A DNA stretch of 64,000 nt. It comes from Symbiodinium natans. Lineage: Eukaryota; Sar; Dinophyceae; Suessiales; Symbiodiniaceae. Positions 21,001 to 25,301 of this stretch are shown here, piece after piece. The notes under the pieces are model-generated. The model saw nothing but the letters and a program-made list of their open reading frames with translations, made no database searches and was not told the origin of the DNA. The translations under genes and the position numbers were made by a program. Each line of letters begins with the position of its first letter. The first letter of the stretch is position 1. The stretch covers positions 1,070,972 to 1,134,971 of the forward strand of contig CAJNDS010001112.1 of NCBI GenBank assembly GCA_905221605.1, written 5' to 3'.

Positions 21001-22177
21001 CCTTATCTGCGGAAACGCTTACAGGCGCTTAGGGCTTAGGGTTTAGGGTGTAGGGCTTAGGGTTTAGGGTTAAGTCAACTTGTGGATATTGCGGACAGCT
21101 AAGACTTAACCGCCAAATCCTACAACCATATGAATGAAAATTCACGAAACTGAAAATCACATGCCGTCCGCAAGACGCACGCTGCTGCCTACATATCCTT
21201 GCAATCCCCCTAAACCCTAAACCCTAAACCCTGTTTGAACCTCAACTCTAAAAACCTGACCTTGGCAACAGAAGGAAGGCCCCAGTGCTGTCAAAGCGTC
21301 CCAAGGCACTCTTGTAGGGGAACATGTCCTGGCAAAAACTTCGTTTTTTTGGGTACCATAACATAGAAAAGGGTTTGGGGTGTAGGGTTTAGGGTGGCCC
21401 AAGAGTAACCTAGGAACACAAAGGATGCCTTTTTTAGGTTTAAAGGGGCATATAAGGGAGCCTGAACGATGTTGGACCGTACCCAATTGTTGCTCTCCGG
21501 TGTGAACCCTGAGCCTTAAATTACTAAACTCTAAACCCTAAAACCCAAACCCTAAACCCCAAACAGGGAGCTTTTGATAAGCTTGTCCTTAGTTGTCCAG
21601 TAACCTAGGGGAATTAAAGGTTAACCTTTGGGATTATAAGGGGAATTATATTAACCCAAAAAGGTTAAAGGTTACCTACTCTACTACTAAGTGTCTCAAC
21701 CCAGGTAGAAGGCTTCAAACGTGCCCCCTGCGGCGGGGTTTGCCATCGCCACCTGCAGTCCTGAGAACTTGGGCTTGCAGGCGTGTTGGCGGTTTAGGCT
21801 TTAGGGTTTAGAGTTTAGGGTTTAGGGTTTTAGGGTTTTAGGGTTTGCCGTTTAGGGTTTAGGGATTTGAGGGCCGCCTTTGGGATGTTTAGGGCTTTGG
21901 GGGTCTTCGGGTTTTTGGATTGGAGGGCGTTAGGGCGCGAAGGGGTTTAGGGTTCTAGGGCATGAAGGCATATGGGGTTGTGAGGTTTCAGGGCTTCTTG
22001 GGCTTTGAGGGATGTGGGTTGGAGCTTGAAGTTTGGGTTGCTCATCAAGTGTTGCGGGAGACTCCAAGCACCTGTATGTTCCGGGATGAGCAAGGAGAAC
22101 CCTGAACCACGCTCATGAGGTGCTGGTGAGCATACGTGTTTCACCCCTTCTAGGCGCAACTTCCTCAAAGTACAAGC
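3890..22177 (-). CDS. Split coding block A (one or more multi-exon genes)
   Basis: A series of short open segments on the minus strand, separated by telomere-like arrays and MITE-like palindromes. Several have both an AG|G acceptor and a GT donor, and neighbouring exons at 9,710-8,082 can be joined in one reading phase into a charged coiled coil. Number of genes, start and stop are not resolved. No known protein family is recognised for the block as a whole. Same-strand exons over 18 kb fit the one-directional gene arrays known in dinoflagellates. Confidence 0.5.
3980..4077 (-). repeat. Telomere-like array with TTTGGGG variant
   Basis: Mixture of TTTAGGG and a run of about ten TTTGGGG units (the Tetrahymena/Oxytricha-like variant), again local homogenisation of a variant. 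Confidence 0.9.
4110..4195 (-). CDS. Candidate exon, Cys-rich
   Basis: Open minus-strand peptide with D-D-C-H-C-R-C-Q-G-Y and a second Cys pair downstream. Isolated evidence; no family recognised. Confidence 0.3.
4399..4504 (-). CDS. Candidate exon, acidic Leu/Asp-rich
   Basis: AG|G acceptor at 4,505. Peptide E-V-Q-E-E-V-D-L-E-V-D-D-L-D-C-L-D-C-L-D then T-S-M-E-I-P-E-A-R-K-R. Strong compositional bias and no stop across the whole inter-repeat segment. No family recognised. Confidence 0.5.
4538..4650. mobile_element. MITE-like palindrome, family C copy 2
   Basis: GATCTTCCAAAAACCCC start and an imperfect inverted copy near 4,630-4,650; interior matches 2,647-2,757. Confidence 0.65.
4655..4712 (-). 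CDS. Candidate exon, basic helix
   Basis: Minus-strand A-T-R-S-E-R-E-A-R-K-A-V-K-H-L-Q-V followed by TGA; highly charged helix-like peptide. May be a 3' end or run into a donor site. Confidence 0.4.
4868..4943 (-). CDS. Candidate exon
   Basis: Open minus-strand segment E-V-Q-T-L-D-D-V-P-M-T-D-S-A-G-N-R-Q-S then K-E-R-A-E. Natural composition between two repeat blocks; no family recognised. Confidence 0.5.
4991..5088. mobile_element. MITE-like palindrome, family A copy 1
   Basis: TTGGG..TGTTCCCCCTTATA start and TATAAGGGGGAACATCCCAA end with ACAGTCC/GGACTGT inner arms. Nine copies in this window. Confidence 0.8.
5416..5520. mobile_element. MITE-like palindrome, family B copy 2
   Basis: GAATATGCCTTAAATCATATTAAGGATCCCTATATATAATTGAAGG core, written here only as family evidence in part: ATTAAGGATCCCTATATA is shared with other B copies. 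Confidence 0.65.
5597..5667 (-). CDS. Candidate exon, basic, NLS-like
   Basis: CTGCAG|G acceptor at 5,668. Peptide E-K-R-E-S-K-A-T-E-T-V-T-R-R-M-K-R-R-R-R then E-V. The R-R-M-K-R-R-R-R cluster could be a nuclear localisation signal (inference). Confidence 0.5.
6016..6054 (+). repeat. Poly-A tract
   Basis: About 39 consecutive A. Could mark an old retroposed copy, but no matching gene body or target duplication is seen. Confidence 0.85.
6246..6346. mobile_element. MITE-like palindrome, family A copy 2
   Basis: TTGGGATGTTACCCCTTATA / TATAAGGGGGAACATCCCCAA termini and ACTAACAGTCCTTAAT / ATTAAGGACTGTTA inner arms; one of the most complete copies. Confidence 0.85.
6364..6417 (-). CDS. Candidate exon ending in a stop
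   Basis: CAG|G acceptor at 6,418, then A-P-E-Q-L-D-A-A-T-Q-T-V-V-E-T-L-L and TAG. Could be a terminal exon, or splice out at GTGGTG before the stop. Confidence 0.5.
   Translation of the reverse strand, partial: APEQLDAATQTVVETLL
6492..6570 (-). CDS. Candidate exon
   Basis: Open minus-strand V-D-V-T-S-F-F-T-A-V-Q-Y-S-Q-P-E-S-Q-S-P then Q-L-K-M-S. Isolated; no family recognised. Confidence 0.45.
6623..6679 (-). CDS. Candidate exon, 19 codons, both splice sites
   Basis: GGAG|G acceptor and ATA|GTGTGT donor bound exactly 19 codons: A-K-G-W-R-L-H-M-S-S-I-R-L-D-E-R-G-S-I. The frame stays open upstream, so the acceptor is a guess. Confidence 0.55.
7072..7140 (-). CDS. Candidate exon, 23 codons, both splice sites
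   Basis: CTAGAG|G acceptor and GAG|GTCGGA donor bound 23 codons, G-Y-H-R-P-V-A-F-A-K-A-N-L-Q-G-D-L-L-A-K then R-M-E. No family recognised. Confidence 0.55.
7173..7237 (-). repeat. Telomere-like array (TTTAGGG)n
   Basis: Nine near-perfect TTTAGGG units. Confidence 0.95.
7277..7378. mobile_element. MITE-like palindrome, family A copy 3
   Basis: TTGGGATGCTCCCTCTTATA and TATAAGGAGGATCATCCCAA termini; compensating changes keep the arms complementary. Confidence 0.8.
7560..7675. repeat. Short tandem repeat of GTTGGGCAC units
   Basis: Four to five degenerate units of about 27 bp containing GTTGGGCAC and CAGGGAC/CAGGACACT. Open frames here are by-products of the repeat. Confidence 0.5.
7862..7930 (+). 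repeat. Telomere-like array (CCCTAAA)n
   Basis: About nine CCCTAAA units with one CCTAA variant; an opposite array follows at 8,010. Confidence 0.95.
8010..8077 (-). repeat. Telomere-like array (TTTAGGG)n
   Basis: Nine TTTAGGG units directly beside the end of the coiled-coil exon at 8,082. Confidence 0.95.
8082..8199 (-). CDS. Coiled-coil exon
   Basis: Acceptor AAGAG|G at 8,200. In phase with the previous exon (8,711-8,765), the join gives E-E-F-V-N-L-Q-E-Q-H-L-V-Q-L-E-R-L-T-K-E and continues N-Q-Q-L-L-Y-K-L-K-T-K-A-M-Q-A-M-R-E. Clear heptad pattern. A GTCCTA donor lies at 8,081. Coiled-coil structural or scaffold protein inferred; family unknown. Confidence 0.7.
8205..8400. other. AT-rich ATT/ACT microsatellite-like stretch
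   Basis: A 200-bp AT-rich island of ATT, ACT and TAT triplets in otherwise balanced DNA; probably intron sequence of the coiled-coil gene. Confidence 0.6.
8573..8670. mobile_element. MITE-like palindrome, family F copy 1
   Basis: GTCCATGTACCTAATTAGGG / AACAAGGTACATGGACCCTT termini and GGGCCTTAAAGTACCTTG core shared with 14,751-14,840. Confidence 0.8.
8711..8765 (-). CDS. Coiled-coil exon
   Basis: Acceptor GCAG| at 8,766 and donor GA|GTCTGC. Peptide R-K-A-E-V-D-E-L-L-E-E-Q-K-K-R-L-E continues in phase into 8,199-8,082. Confidence 0.7.
8876..9005. repeat. Simple repeats CGCCCG and ACACATAC
   Basis: Alternating purine-pyrimidine CGCGCC-type tract, then CATACACATACAC; both could adopt Z-DNA. 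Long frames here are repeat artefacts. Confidence 0.75.
9371..9419 (-). CDS. Candidate exon of the coiled-coil gene
   Basis: ACAG| acceptor and CGG|GTACCT donor. Two frames are open; the one that links the flanking coiled-coil exons in phase reads R-R-R-R-Q-R-R-P-L-L-E-G-S-E-S-S. Confidence 0.5.
9535..9592 (-). repeat. Telomere-like array (TTTAGGG)n
   Basis: Four TTTAGGG units and three AGTTTAGG variants. Confidence 0.9.
9654..9710 (-). CDS. Coiled-coil exon, 19 codons
   Basis: TGGAG|G acceptor and GGGG|GTTGGG donor bound V-A-G-L-R-Q-Q-L-V-R-K-Q-Q-A-E-D-E-K-G. Fits the downstream coiled coil. Confidence 0.65.
9988..10065 (-). CDS. Candidate exon, 26 codons
   Basis: GACAG|G acceptor and TCT|GTGGTC donor. 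Peptide A-Q-S-T-L-R-P-R-R-A-I-T-N-R-M-E-L-A-S-S then S-R-M-T-R-S. Phase 0 at both ends, compatible with the next exon. Confidence 0.55.
10253..10327 (-). CDS. Candidate exon, 25 codons
   Basis: CGAG|G acceptor and CTA|GTATCC donor bound 25 codons, A-F-T-S-E-L-M-Q-L-H-H-L-V-F-R-E-Y-S-K-I then F-T-F-Q-L. Phase 0 at both ends. Confidence 0.6.
10337..10425 (+). repeat. Telomere-like array (CCCTAAA)n
   Basis: Ten CCCTAAA units then three CCCCTAAA. Confidence 0.95.
10485..10539 (-). CDS. Coiled-coil exon with consensus donor
   Basis: GCCAG|G acceptor and GCT|GTGAGT consensus donor. Peptide S-E-L-A-R-M-R-E-A-Y-Y-R-E-A-R-S-A-A. Confidence 0.65.
10655..10735 (-). CDS. Candidate exon
   Basis: Open minus-strand Q-F-A-I-G-I-T-S-G-C-V-T-S-N-S-P-R-P-Q-T then C-S-Q-N-A. 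Isolated evidence. Confidence 0.4.
10965..11036. mobile_element. MITE-like element, family H copy 2
   Basis: GGGACTCCC start, CCCCAAAAATAG interior and TTTCGGAAATCCCC end, as in 40.2 kb. Confidence 0.5.
11126..11186 (-). CDS. Coiled-coil exon
   Basis: GGGAG|G acceptor. Peptide D-W-Q-A-K-L-S-Q-A-T-T-A-N-L-R-A-Q-R-A-R, helix-forming and charged. Donor not certain. Confidence 0.6.
11200..11437 (-). repeat. Telomere-like array with TCTAGGG and TCTTAGGG variants
   Basis: Blocks of TTTAGGG, TCTTAGGG and TCTAGGG, each locally homogeneous, more than 30 units in all. Confidence 0.95.
11438..11527. mobile_element. MITE-like palindrome, family A copy 4, truncated left end
   Basis: CCCTTATACTAGCAGTCCTTA and TTAAGGACTGTTGTTATAAGGGGGG arms. 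The left terminal GGGATGTTC is missing where a telomere-like array abuts it. Confidence 0.7.
11709..11812. mobile_element. MITE-like palindrome, family I copy 2
   Basis: CCTTAAGAAACCCTAC start and GTAGGTTTCGGGTTCTTAAGG end are inverted repeats around TGTAGG / CCTACCAAAAAAAGG arms. Confidence 0.75.
11829..11902 (-). CDS. Coiled-coil-like exon
   Basis: GCGCAG|G acceptor. Peptide V-A-K-L-R-C-E-Q-H-L-Q-A-W-N-R-L-Q-C-E-I then S-W-C-R. Natural helix with two cysteines. Confidence 0.6.
11983..12090. mobile_element. MITE-like element, family G copy 1
   Basis: TTCATGGTGGGGATAG...CCCTTAAACATTTAAAATGTTACCCC shared with 35.7 and 37.9 kb. Confidence 0.6.
12144..12229 (-). CDS. Exon with telomere-derived donor
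   Basis: CTCAG|G acceptor. Peptide V-D-T-F-D-E-L-A-V-R-L-E-G-D-L-L-D-A-G-P then C-N-N-D-L-Y-Q-A. The first usable GT downstream is GG|GTTTAGGG, i.e. inside the telomere-like array. Confidence 0.6.
12300..12435. mobile_element. MITE-like palindrome, family B copy 3
   Basis: GAGAGCCC start, CTGAATTAAGGAAGATA and TAGGGATCCCTATACAACTTAAG core; degraded right end. Confidence 0.6.
12531..12637 (-). CDS. Strong exon candidate
   Basis: Open minus-strand peptide H-M-N-I-G-G-F-D-F-L-Q-K-F-S-V-K-P-G-A-V then F-S-R-V-Q-T-A-I-A-T. Folded-protein composition. Acceptor is unclear: no AG directly upstream. A GTGCAG donor is available after F-S-R. Confidence 0.6.
12786..12899. mobile_element. MITE-like palindrome, family B copy 4
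   Basis: AAGAGCCCAATATTGCTTAA / TTAAGCTATGTTGGGCTCTT inverted termini; ATTCCTTAAATCATATAGGG core. Confidence 0.8.
13062..13127 (-). CDS. Candidate exon
   Basis: Minus-strand F-R-R-W-L-L-R-S-A-V-G-G-I-L-K-R-H-V-C-R then A-L and TAA. The plus strand is also open here. Confidence 0.35.
13318..13358. repeat. Poly-T then poly-G tract
   Basis: About 22 T followed by about 17 G; homopolymers likely to be length-variable. Confidence 0.85.
13392..13470 (-). CDS. Candidate exon
   Basis: Minus-strand S-G-S-G-L-E-K-I-K-Q-K-Q-Q-W-P-Y-R-C-A-F then D-T-A-I and TAA. Natural composition, ends unproven. Confidence 0.45.
13590..13705. mobile_element. MITE-like element, family L, single copy
   Basis: GTAGCCCAGT / ACTGGGCTAC termini with GGTACCCTTTTTT / AAAAAAGGGG inner arms. 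Confidence 0.55.
13732..13780 (+). repeat. Telomere-like array (CCCTAAA)n
   Basis: Seven CCCTAAA units. Confidence 0.95.
13783..13868 (-). CDS. Candidate exon
   Basis: Minus-strand R-A-H-S-E-K-A-P-V-E-T-S-L-L-L-R-V-E-L-P then A-V-G-P-M-T-V. Amphipathic beta-like run; a second frame is open too. Confidence 0.45.
13886..14000. mobile_element. MITE-like palindrome, family B copy 5
   Basis: CCCAAAGACTCCAATATC / TTTTGGAGTCTCTGGG termini and CCTTAAATCATATTTGGGGTCC core. Confidence 0.75.
14284..14347 (-). CDS. Candidate exon within a 44-codon open frame
   Basis: GTAAG| acceptor and CTTT|GTGGGT donor inside a longer open frame, L-R-R-R-P-A-A-F-E-V-A-P-L-R-E-I-N-D-L-D. The full open frame runs about 14,247-14,378. 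Confidence 0.5.
14690..14755 (-). CDS. Candidate exon
   Basis: Minus-strand E-N-R-S-E-G-L-N-P-S-T-D-V-A-S-L-E-A-L-W then E. Immediately beside a family F element. Confidence 0.45.
14751..14840. mobile_element. MITE-like palindrome, family F copy 2
   Basis: CCATGTACCTAAATAGGG / AACTAGGTACTTGGGACCCTT termini; GGGCCTTAAAGTGCTTG core. Confidence 0.8.
14929..15040. mobile_element. MITE-like palindrome, family B copy 6
   Basis: AAAGAGCC start, AAATCATACCAAGGGTCCCTATATACAATTTAACGTATA-type core (partial), GGGTATTAGGCTGTCT end. Confidence 0.65.
15041..15215. other. Open on both strands; coding strand unclear
   Basis: Plus strand reads Q-G-M-L-V-Y-V-A-D-V-Y-R-A-I-C-Q-R-H-I-W; minus reads A-P-D-M-P-L-T-N-G-S-V-H-I-G-N-V-Y-E-H-A. 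Both are natural. Minus is favoured only by the neighbours. Confidence 0.4.
15238..15335. mobile_element. MITE-like palindrome, family B copy 7
   Basis: GATACCCCTTAATTAAGGAA core and ATAGGGGTATTGGGCTCTTT end. Confidence 0.75.
15348..15450 (-). CDS. Strong exon candidate with both splice sites
   Basis: CAAAG|G acceptor and TTCG|GTCTAT donor. Peptide T-G-C-I-F-E-F-Y-M-G-T-T-T-F-G-K-G-P-H-A then Y-E-C-L-Q-W-L-A-Q-S-Y-S-D-S. Clearly folded-protein composition; the open frame extends upstream past the acceptor. No family recognised. Confidence 0.7.
15552..15606 (+). repeat. Telomere-like array (CCCTAAA)n
   Basis: Eight units, followed by a poly-C run; an opposite array starts at 15,757. Confidence 0.95.
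15650..15752 (-). CDS. Candidate exon, basic
   Basis: Lies between inverted telomere-like arrays. Minus-strand R-P-R-T-A-Q-I-Q-R-L-A-T-A-T-T-D-W-K-K-A. A second frame is open. Confidence 0.4.
15757..15850 (-). repeat. Telomere-like array (TTTAGGG)n
   Basis: Thirteen near-perfect TTTAGGG units. Confidence 0.95.
15859..15929 (-). CDS. Strong exon candidate with both splice sites
   Basis: TTCAG|G acceptor and ATA|GTCTTC donor. Peptide F-M-G-W-E-D-V-E-K-F-N-S-S-L-E-A-C-C-S-Y then Y-R-I. No family recognised. Confidence 0.65.
16248..16309 (-). CDS. Candidate exon, hydrophobic helix
   Basis: TGAG|G acceptor and CAC|GTTGTG donor. Peptide T-Q-L-A-P-P-V-L-V-A-L-A-Q-R-L-A-Q-S-F-P. Confidence 0.5.
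16570..16652. repeat. Microsatellite TGTGTG / TATA
   Basis: GTGTGTGTG, then TTATATTTGTATATATATATAT. Confidence 0.85.
16690..16791. mobile_element. MITE-like element, family H copy 3
   Basis: GCTTCCGAAATTAGGGGTCC start and GGGGCCCCGTATTTTGTAAAC end; abuts the exon donor at 16,791. Confidence 0.5.
16792..16856 (-). CDS. Candidate exon with both splice sites
   Basis: TAGCAG|G acceptor and GGAG|GTTTAC donor. Peptide V-N-G-G-R-H-Y-C-A-L-V-E-N-I-A-A-L-A-Q-S. Confidence 0.6.
16900..17415. repeat. Degenerate telomere-like blocks flanking a possible exon
   Basis: 16,900-17,150 holds CCCTAAGC/CCCTATAAAG variants; 17,230-17,415 holds TTTGGGG/TTTAGGG alternating units. Between them (17,160-17,235) the minus strand reads G-S-Q-D-L-T-F-P-H-A-M-S-Q-E-A-P-R-R, a possible exon. 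Confidence 0.7.
17419..17531. mobile_element. MITE-like palindrome, family C copy 3
   Basis: CCCGGATCTTCCAGAGACCCC / GAGGGTTTTGGAAGAGC termini; TTAATTAAGGAATATGCCC core. Confidence 0.75.
17578..17668 (-). CDS. Candidate exon
   Basis: Minus-strand M-F-P-P-D-G-P-C-Y-V-A-N-H-V-G-W-R-P-P-E then G-S-P-K-Y-S-L-A-N. Natural composition; ends unproven. Confidence 0.5.
17722..17808 (-). CDS. Candidate exon, Cys/Trp-containing
   Basis: GGAG|G acceptor. Peptide L-T-I-C-V-F-A-Y-E-R-I-K-G-K-L-C-E-P-W-C then I-P-P-P-Q-D-L-K-K, ending at a TTTAGGG array. Confidence 0.55.
17950..18112 (+). CDS. Plus-strand open segment
   Basis: 54 codons open on the plus strand up to a CCCTAAA array: A-E-A-C-D-A-K-V-F-A-L-C-K-P-Q-E-Q-E-L-A with N-N-S-S-S-A-V-N-Q-E-C-D next. 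Better than any minus frame here, so a plus-strand exon or a small opposite gene is possible; just upstream (17,815-17,925) the plus frame also reads A-D-P-L-E-L-L-Q-E-H-E-L-E-H-I-L. Confidence 0.35.
18113..18227 (+). repeat. Telomere-like array (CCCTAAA)n, 16 units
   Basis: Longest perfect run in the window, about 16 CCCTAAA heptamers. Confidence 0.95.
18301..18395. mobile_element. MITE-like palindrome, family I copy 3
   Basis: GCTTAAGAACCC / GGGTTCTTAAGC perfect 12-bp terminal inverted repeats. Confidence 0.75.
18406..18654. other. Open on both strands; coding strand unclear
   Basis: Plus strand is open 83 codons (M-K-N-V-H-A-A-Q-H-V-Q-V-S-Q-A-V). Minus reads G-F-A-R-V-S-L-L-R-D-V-P-A-M-L-A-M-V-A-S, which resembles L-R-D-V-A-A-V-R-A-V on the minus strand at 18,240. 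No decision possible. Confidence 0.35.
18821..19002. mobile_element. MITE-like palindrome, family F copy 3, split by a telomere array
   Basis: GGGTCCCAAGTACCCATATG start and TAGGTACTTAGGACCCTTTG end match family F termini. The element is interrupted at 18,860-18,922 by telomere-like units. Confidence 0.75.
18844..18938 (+). repeat. Telomere-like insertion flanked by a 16-bp direct repeat
   Basis: ACACTTACCCAAACCC occurs at 18,844-18,859 and again at 18,923-18,938. Between them are six CCCTAAG and several CCCTAAA units. The flanks read as a target-site duplication inside the family F element. Confidence 0.85.
19090..19196. mobile_element. MITE-like palindrome, family K copy 1
   Basis: TACAGTAAACCCCAAAAAGTTGGAAAC / GTTTCCAACTTTTGGCTTCTACTGTA arms (partial here); second copy at 35,546. 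Confidence 0.75.
19300..19380 (-). CDS. Candidate exon
   Basis: Minus-strand E-V-I-R-Q-N-W-K-D-T-E-K-F-S-M-A, and in the same frame further on H-I-E-K-C-A-E-T-F-L-N-V-A-A-S-Q (19,255-19,310). Perhaps two exons. Confidence 0.4.
19640..19722 (-). CDS. Candidate exon
   Basis: Minus-strand G-R-G-V-R-P-C-V-L-A-Y-T-K-A-A-S-R-A-L-R, bounded by inverted telomere-like arrays. Confidence 0.45.
19726..20050 (-). repeat. Telomere-like array decaying into TTTATAGGG variants
   Basis: Nine perfect TTTAGGG units, then 250 bp of diverged units such as GGGTTTATTGA and AGGGTTTTATAGG. Looks like an aged array. Confidence 0.8.
20371..20436 (-). CDS. Exon with both splice sites
   Basis: ACAAG|G acceptor and TTCG|GTGAGC donor. 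Peptide A-A-K-H-L-L-Q-H-E-G-H-L-G-S-T-D-A-F-D-S then F. No family recognised. Confidence 0.65.
20610..20700 (-). CDS. Candidate exon
   Basis: Minus-strand G-A-C-Y-H-V-Q-V-A-R-I-G-P-S-I-N-V-G-R-G then V-G-A-W-F-C-E-G. Natural composition. A further short peptide N-L-H-V-L-G-P-D-V-R-S-G-A lies at 20,515-20,560. Confidence 0.5.
20741..20820. mobile_element. MITE-like element, family I copy 4
   Basis: CCTTAAGAGCCCAAACCTAC start and AAAGTAGGTTCTGGGTCCTAA end. Confidence 0.6.
21261..21328 (-). CDS. Exon with both splice sites
   Basis: GCCAG|G acceptor and CAAG|GTCAGG donor. Peptide T-C-S-P-T-R-V-P-W-D-A-L-T-A-L-G-P-S-F-C then C-Q. Confidence 0.6.
21588..21691. mobile_element. MITE-like palindrome, family E copy 2
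   Basis: Near-identical to 385-484 over TTAACCTTTGGGATTATAAG and the end CTACTCTACTACTAAG. Confidence 0.75.
21701..21773 (-). CDS. Exon with both splice sites
   Basis: GCAAG| acceptor and CTGG|GTTGAG donor. Peptide P-K-F-S-G-L-Q-V-A-M-A-N-P-A-A-G-G-T-F-E then A-F-Y. Strong folded-protein composition. Confidence 0.65.
22035..22177 (-). CDS. Strong exon candidate
   Basis: AGAAG|G acceptor. Open about 47 codons: A-C-T-L-R-K-L-R-L-E-G-V-K-H-V-C-S-P-A-P then H-E-R-G-S-G-F-S-L-L-I-P-E-H-T-G. A GTGCTT donor lies mid-way, so the exon may be shorter. Confidence 0.6.
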
Positions 22178-23289
22178 CTTCTTGAAACCGGGGCTGAGCT
22201 CCAAGCCGGAAAAACACAGACCCTAAACCTTATCCGCCGACCCCAGCCGGGGGCGGCGTCAGTGAAGACCCATTGCCCCTACCACCTACTCCACCCCATC
22301 CAAAGCTCTGGCCCATGCTCCCACTCTCCATCCCCTTGACCTACCCCTCATGGACCCAGCTCCCTACCCCTTACCCCTCACGCACCCTGCCCCGCCGCCC
22401 ATGCCCCTCATGGACCCATGGGTTCTGGCCCCACGGCTCCCCTCCGCCCTTACCTCCACCACCCACGCACCCGCTCCCCGCCCATCCGCCCTTCCCGCTC
22501 CGCATACATTCCCCTTGCCCAAGCCCCCCACGCACCCCGCCATGCTTTTCATGGATCTATGGCTCCTGGTCCTATTCTTCATCCCTTGAGCTGCTCCACC
22601 CCCACCCGCAACCCCCACCCCCACCCCGCACGCACCCTGCCCCGCCGCCCGTGCTTGTCATGGGCCCCTTGCTCCTGGCGTCATGGCTCCACCCCCACCC
22701 CCAACCCCCACCCCCAACACTTTCCACACTTCCAACCCCCACCCCCACCACCCACGCACCCCGCCCCCCCACTGGACCCATGGCTCCTGGCCCCATTGGT
22801 GTTGGTCACATTCTTCATCTTTCGACCTGCATGGCTGCCAACGCTGGTCCTATTATGGCCCCTGCTCCACCCCAACCCCCAACCCCCACCCCCATACCGT
22901 ACGCATCCTGCCACCCCCAACCCCCAACCCCCACCCCCACCCACCCACACTTCCACACCCCCCACGCACCCCGCCCCCCACTGAACCCATGGCTCCTGGC
23001 CCGTGGCTTTTCAGCTGACTTTAAAGGGCCCCAGTGCATGCCCGGGCCCTCCGCCCGCTCCGCCCTCCGCCCTTCCAGCTCCGCCCACTCTCCTCTGGCC
23101 CATGCTCCCACTCTCCATCCCCTTGACCTACCCCTCATGGACCCAGCTCCCTACCCCTTACCCCTCACACCCCTCACGCATGGACCCATGGGTTCTGGCC
23201 CCACGGCTCCCCTCCGCCCTTACCCCCACCACCCACGCACCCGCTCCCCGCCCGTGCTTGTCATGGGCCCCTTGCTCCTGGCGTCTCCA

Positions 23290-24120
23290 CCCCCACCCCC
23301 AACCCCCACCCCCAACACCCCACCCTTTCCACACTTCCAACCCCCACTCCCACCACCCACGCACCCCGCCCCCCCACTGGACCCATGGCTCCTGGCCCCA
23401 TTGGTGTTGGTCACATTCTTCATCCCTCGACCTGCATGGCTGCCAACGCTTGGTCCTTTTATGGCCCCTGCTCCACCCCAACCCCCAACCCCCACGTACG
23501 CATCCTGCCACCCCCAACCCCCAACCCCCACCCCCACCCACCCACACTTCCAACCCCTACCCCCACCCCCCACGCACCCCGCCCCCCACTGAACCCATGG
23601 CTCCTGGCCCGTGGCTTTTCAGCTGACTTTAAAGGGCTCCAGTGCATGCCCGGGCCCTCCGCCCGCTCCGCCCTCCGCCCTTCCAGCTCCGCCCACTCTC
23701 CTCTGGCCCATGCTCCCACTCTCCATCCCCTTGACCTACCCCTCATGGACCCAGCTCCCTACCCCTTACCCCTCACACCCCTCACGCACCCTGCCCCGCC
23801 GCCCATGCCCCTCATGGACCATGGGTTCTGGCCCCACGGCTCCCCTCCGCCCGAACCCCCACCACCCACGCACCCGCTCCCCGCCCATCCGCCCTTCCCG
23901 CTCCGCAACATTCCCCTTGCCCAAGCCCCCCACGCACCCCGCCATGCTTTTCATGGACCCATGGCTCCTGGTCCTATTCTTCATCCCTTGAGCTGCTCCA
24001 CCCCCACCCGCAACCCCCACCCCCACCCCGCACGCACCCTGCCCCGCCGCCCGTGCTTGTCATGGGCCCCTTGCTCCTGGCGTCATGGCTCCACCCCCAC
24101 CCCCAACCCCCACCCCCAAC
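23290..24120. repeat. Satellite segment duplicated 2,764 bp downstream
   Basis: About 0.8 kb is nearly identical to 26,054-26,884 at a constant offset of 2,764 bp, including shared single-base deletions such as ATGGACCATGGG. Points to recent segmental duplication inside the satellite. Confidence 0.75.
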
Positions 24121-25301
24121 AACACCCCACCCTTTCCACACTTCTAACCCCCAACCCCCAACCCCCACCCCCACCCACCCACACTTCCAACCCCTACCCC
24201 CACGCCCCACGCACCCCGCCCCCCACTGAACCCATGGCTCCTGGCCCGTGGCTTTTCAGCTGACTTTAAAGGGCCCCAGTGCATGCCCGGGCCCTCCGCC
24301 CGCTCCGCCCTCCGCCCTTCCAGCTCCGCCCACTCTCCTCTGGCCCACCGCCCATCCGCCCTTCCCGCTCCGCATACATTCCCCTTGCCCAAGCCCCCCA
24401 CGCACCCCGCCATGCTCCAACCCGCAACCCCCACCCCACCCCGCGCGCACCCTGCCCCGCCGCCTGTGCTTGTCATGGGCCCGCCCCCCCACTGAACCCA
24501 TGGCTCCTGGCCCCATTGGCTCATGGTCCACGGCCCATGGGTGTGGCTTCTTATGGCCCCTGCTCCACCCCAACCCCCAACCCCCACCCCCATACCGTAC
24601 GCATCCTGCCACCCCCAACCCCCAACCCCCACCCCCACCCACCCACACTTCCAACCCCTACCCCCACCCCCCACGCACCCCGCCCCCCACTGAACCCATG
24701 GCTCCTGGCCCGTGGCTTTTCAGCTGACTTCAAAGGGCCCCAGTGCATGCCCGGGCCCTCCGCCCGCTCCGCCCTCCGCGCTTCCAGCTCCGCCCACTCT
24801 CCTCTGGCCCATGCTCCCACTCTCCATCCCCTTGACCTACCTCTCATGGACCCAGCTCCCTACCCCTTACCCCTCACACCCCTCACGCACCCTGCCCCGC
24901 CGCCCATGCCCCTCATGGACCCATGGGTTCTGGCCCCACGGCTCCCCTCCGCCCTTACCCCCACCACCCACGCACCCGCTCCCCGCCCATCCGCCCTTCC
25001 CGCTCCGCACACATTCCCCTTGCCCAAGCCCCCCACGCACCCCGCCATGCTTTTCATGGACCCATGGCTCCTGGTCCTATTCTTCATCCCTTGAGCTGCT
25101 CCACCCCCACCCGCAACCACCCCCACCCCGCACGCACCCTGCCCCGCCGCCCGTGCTTGACATGGGCCCCTTGCTCCTGGCGTCATGGCTCCACCCCCAC
25201 CCCCAACCCCCACCCCCAACACCCCACCCTTTCCACACTTCTAACCCCCACCCCCACCACCCACGCACCCCGCCCCCCACTGAACCCATGGCTCCTGGCC
25301 C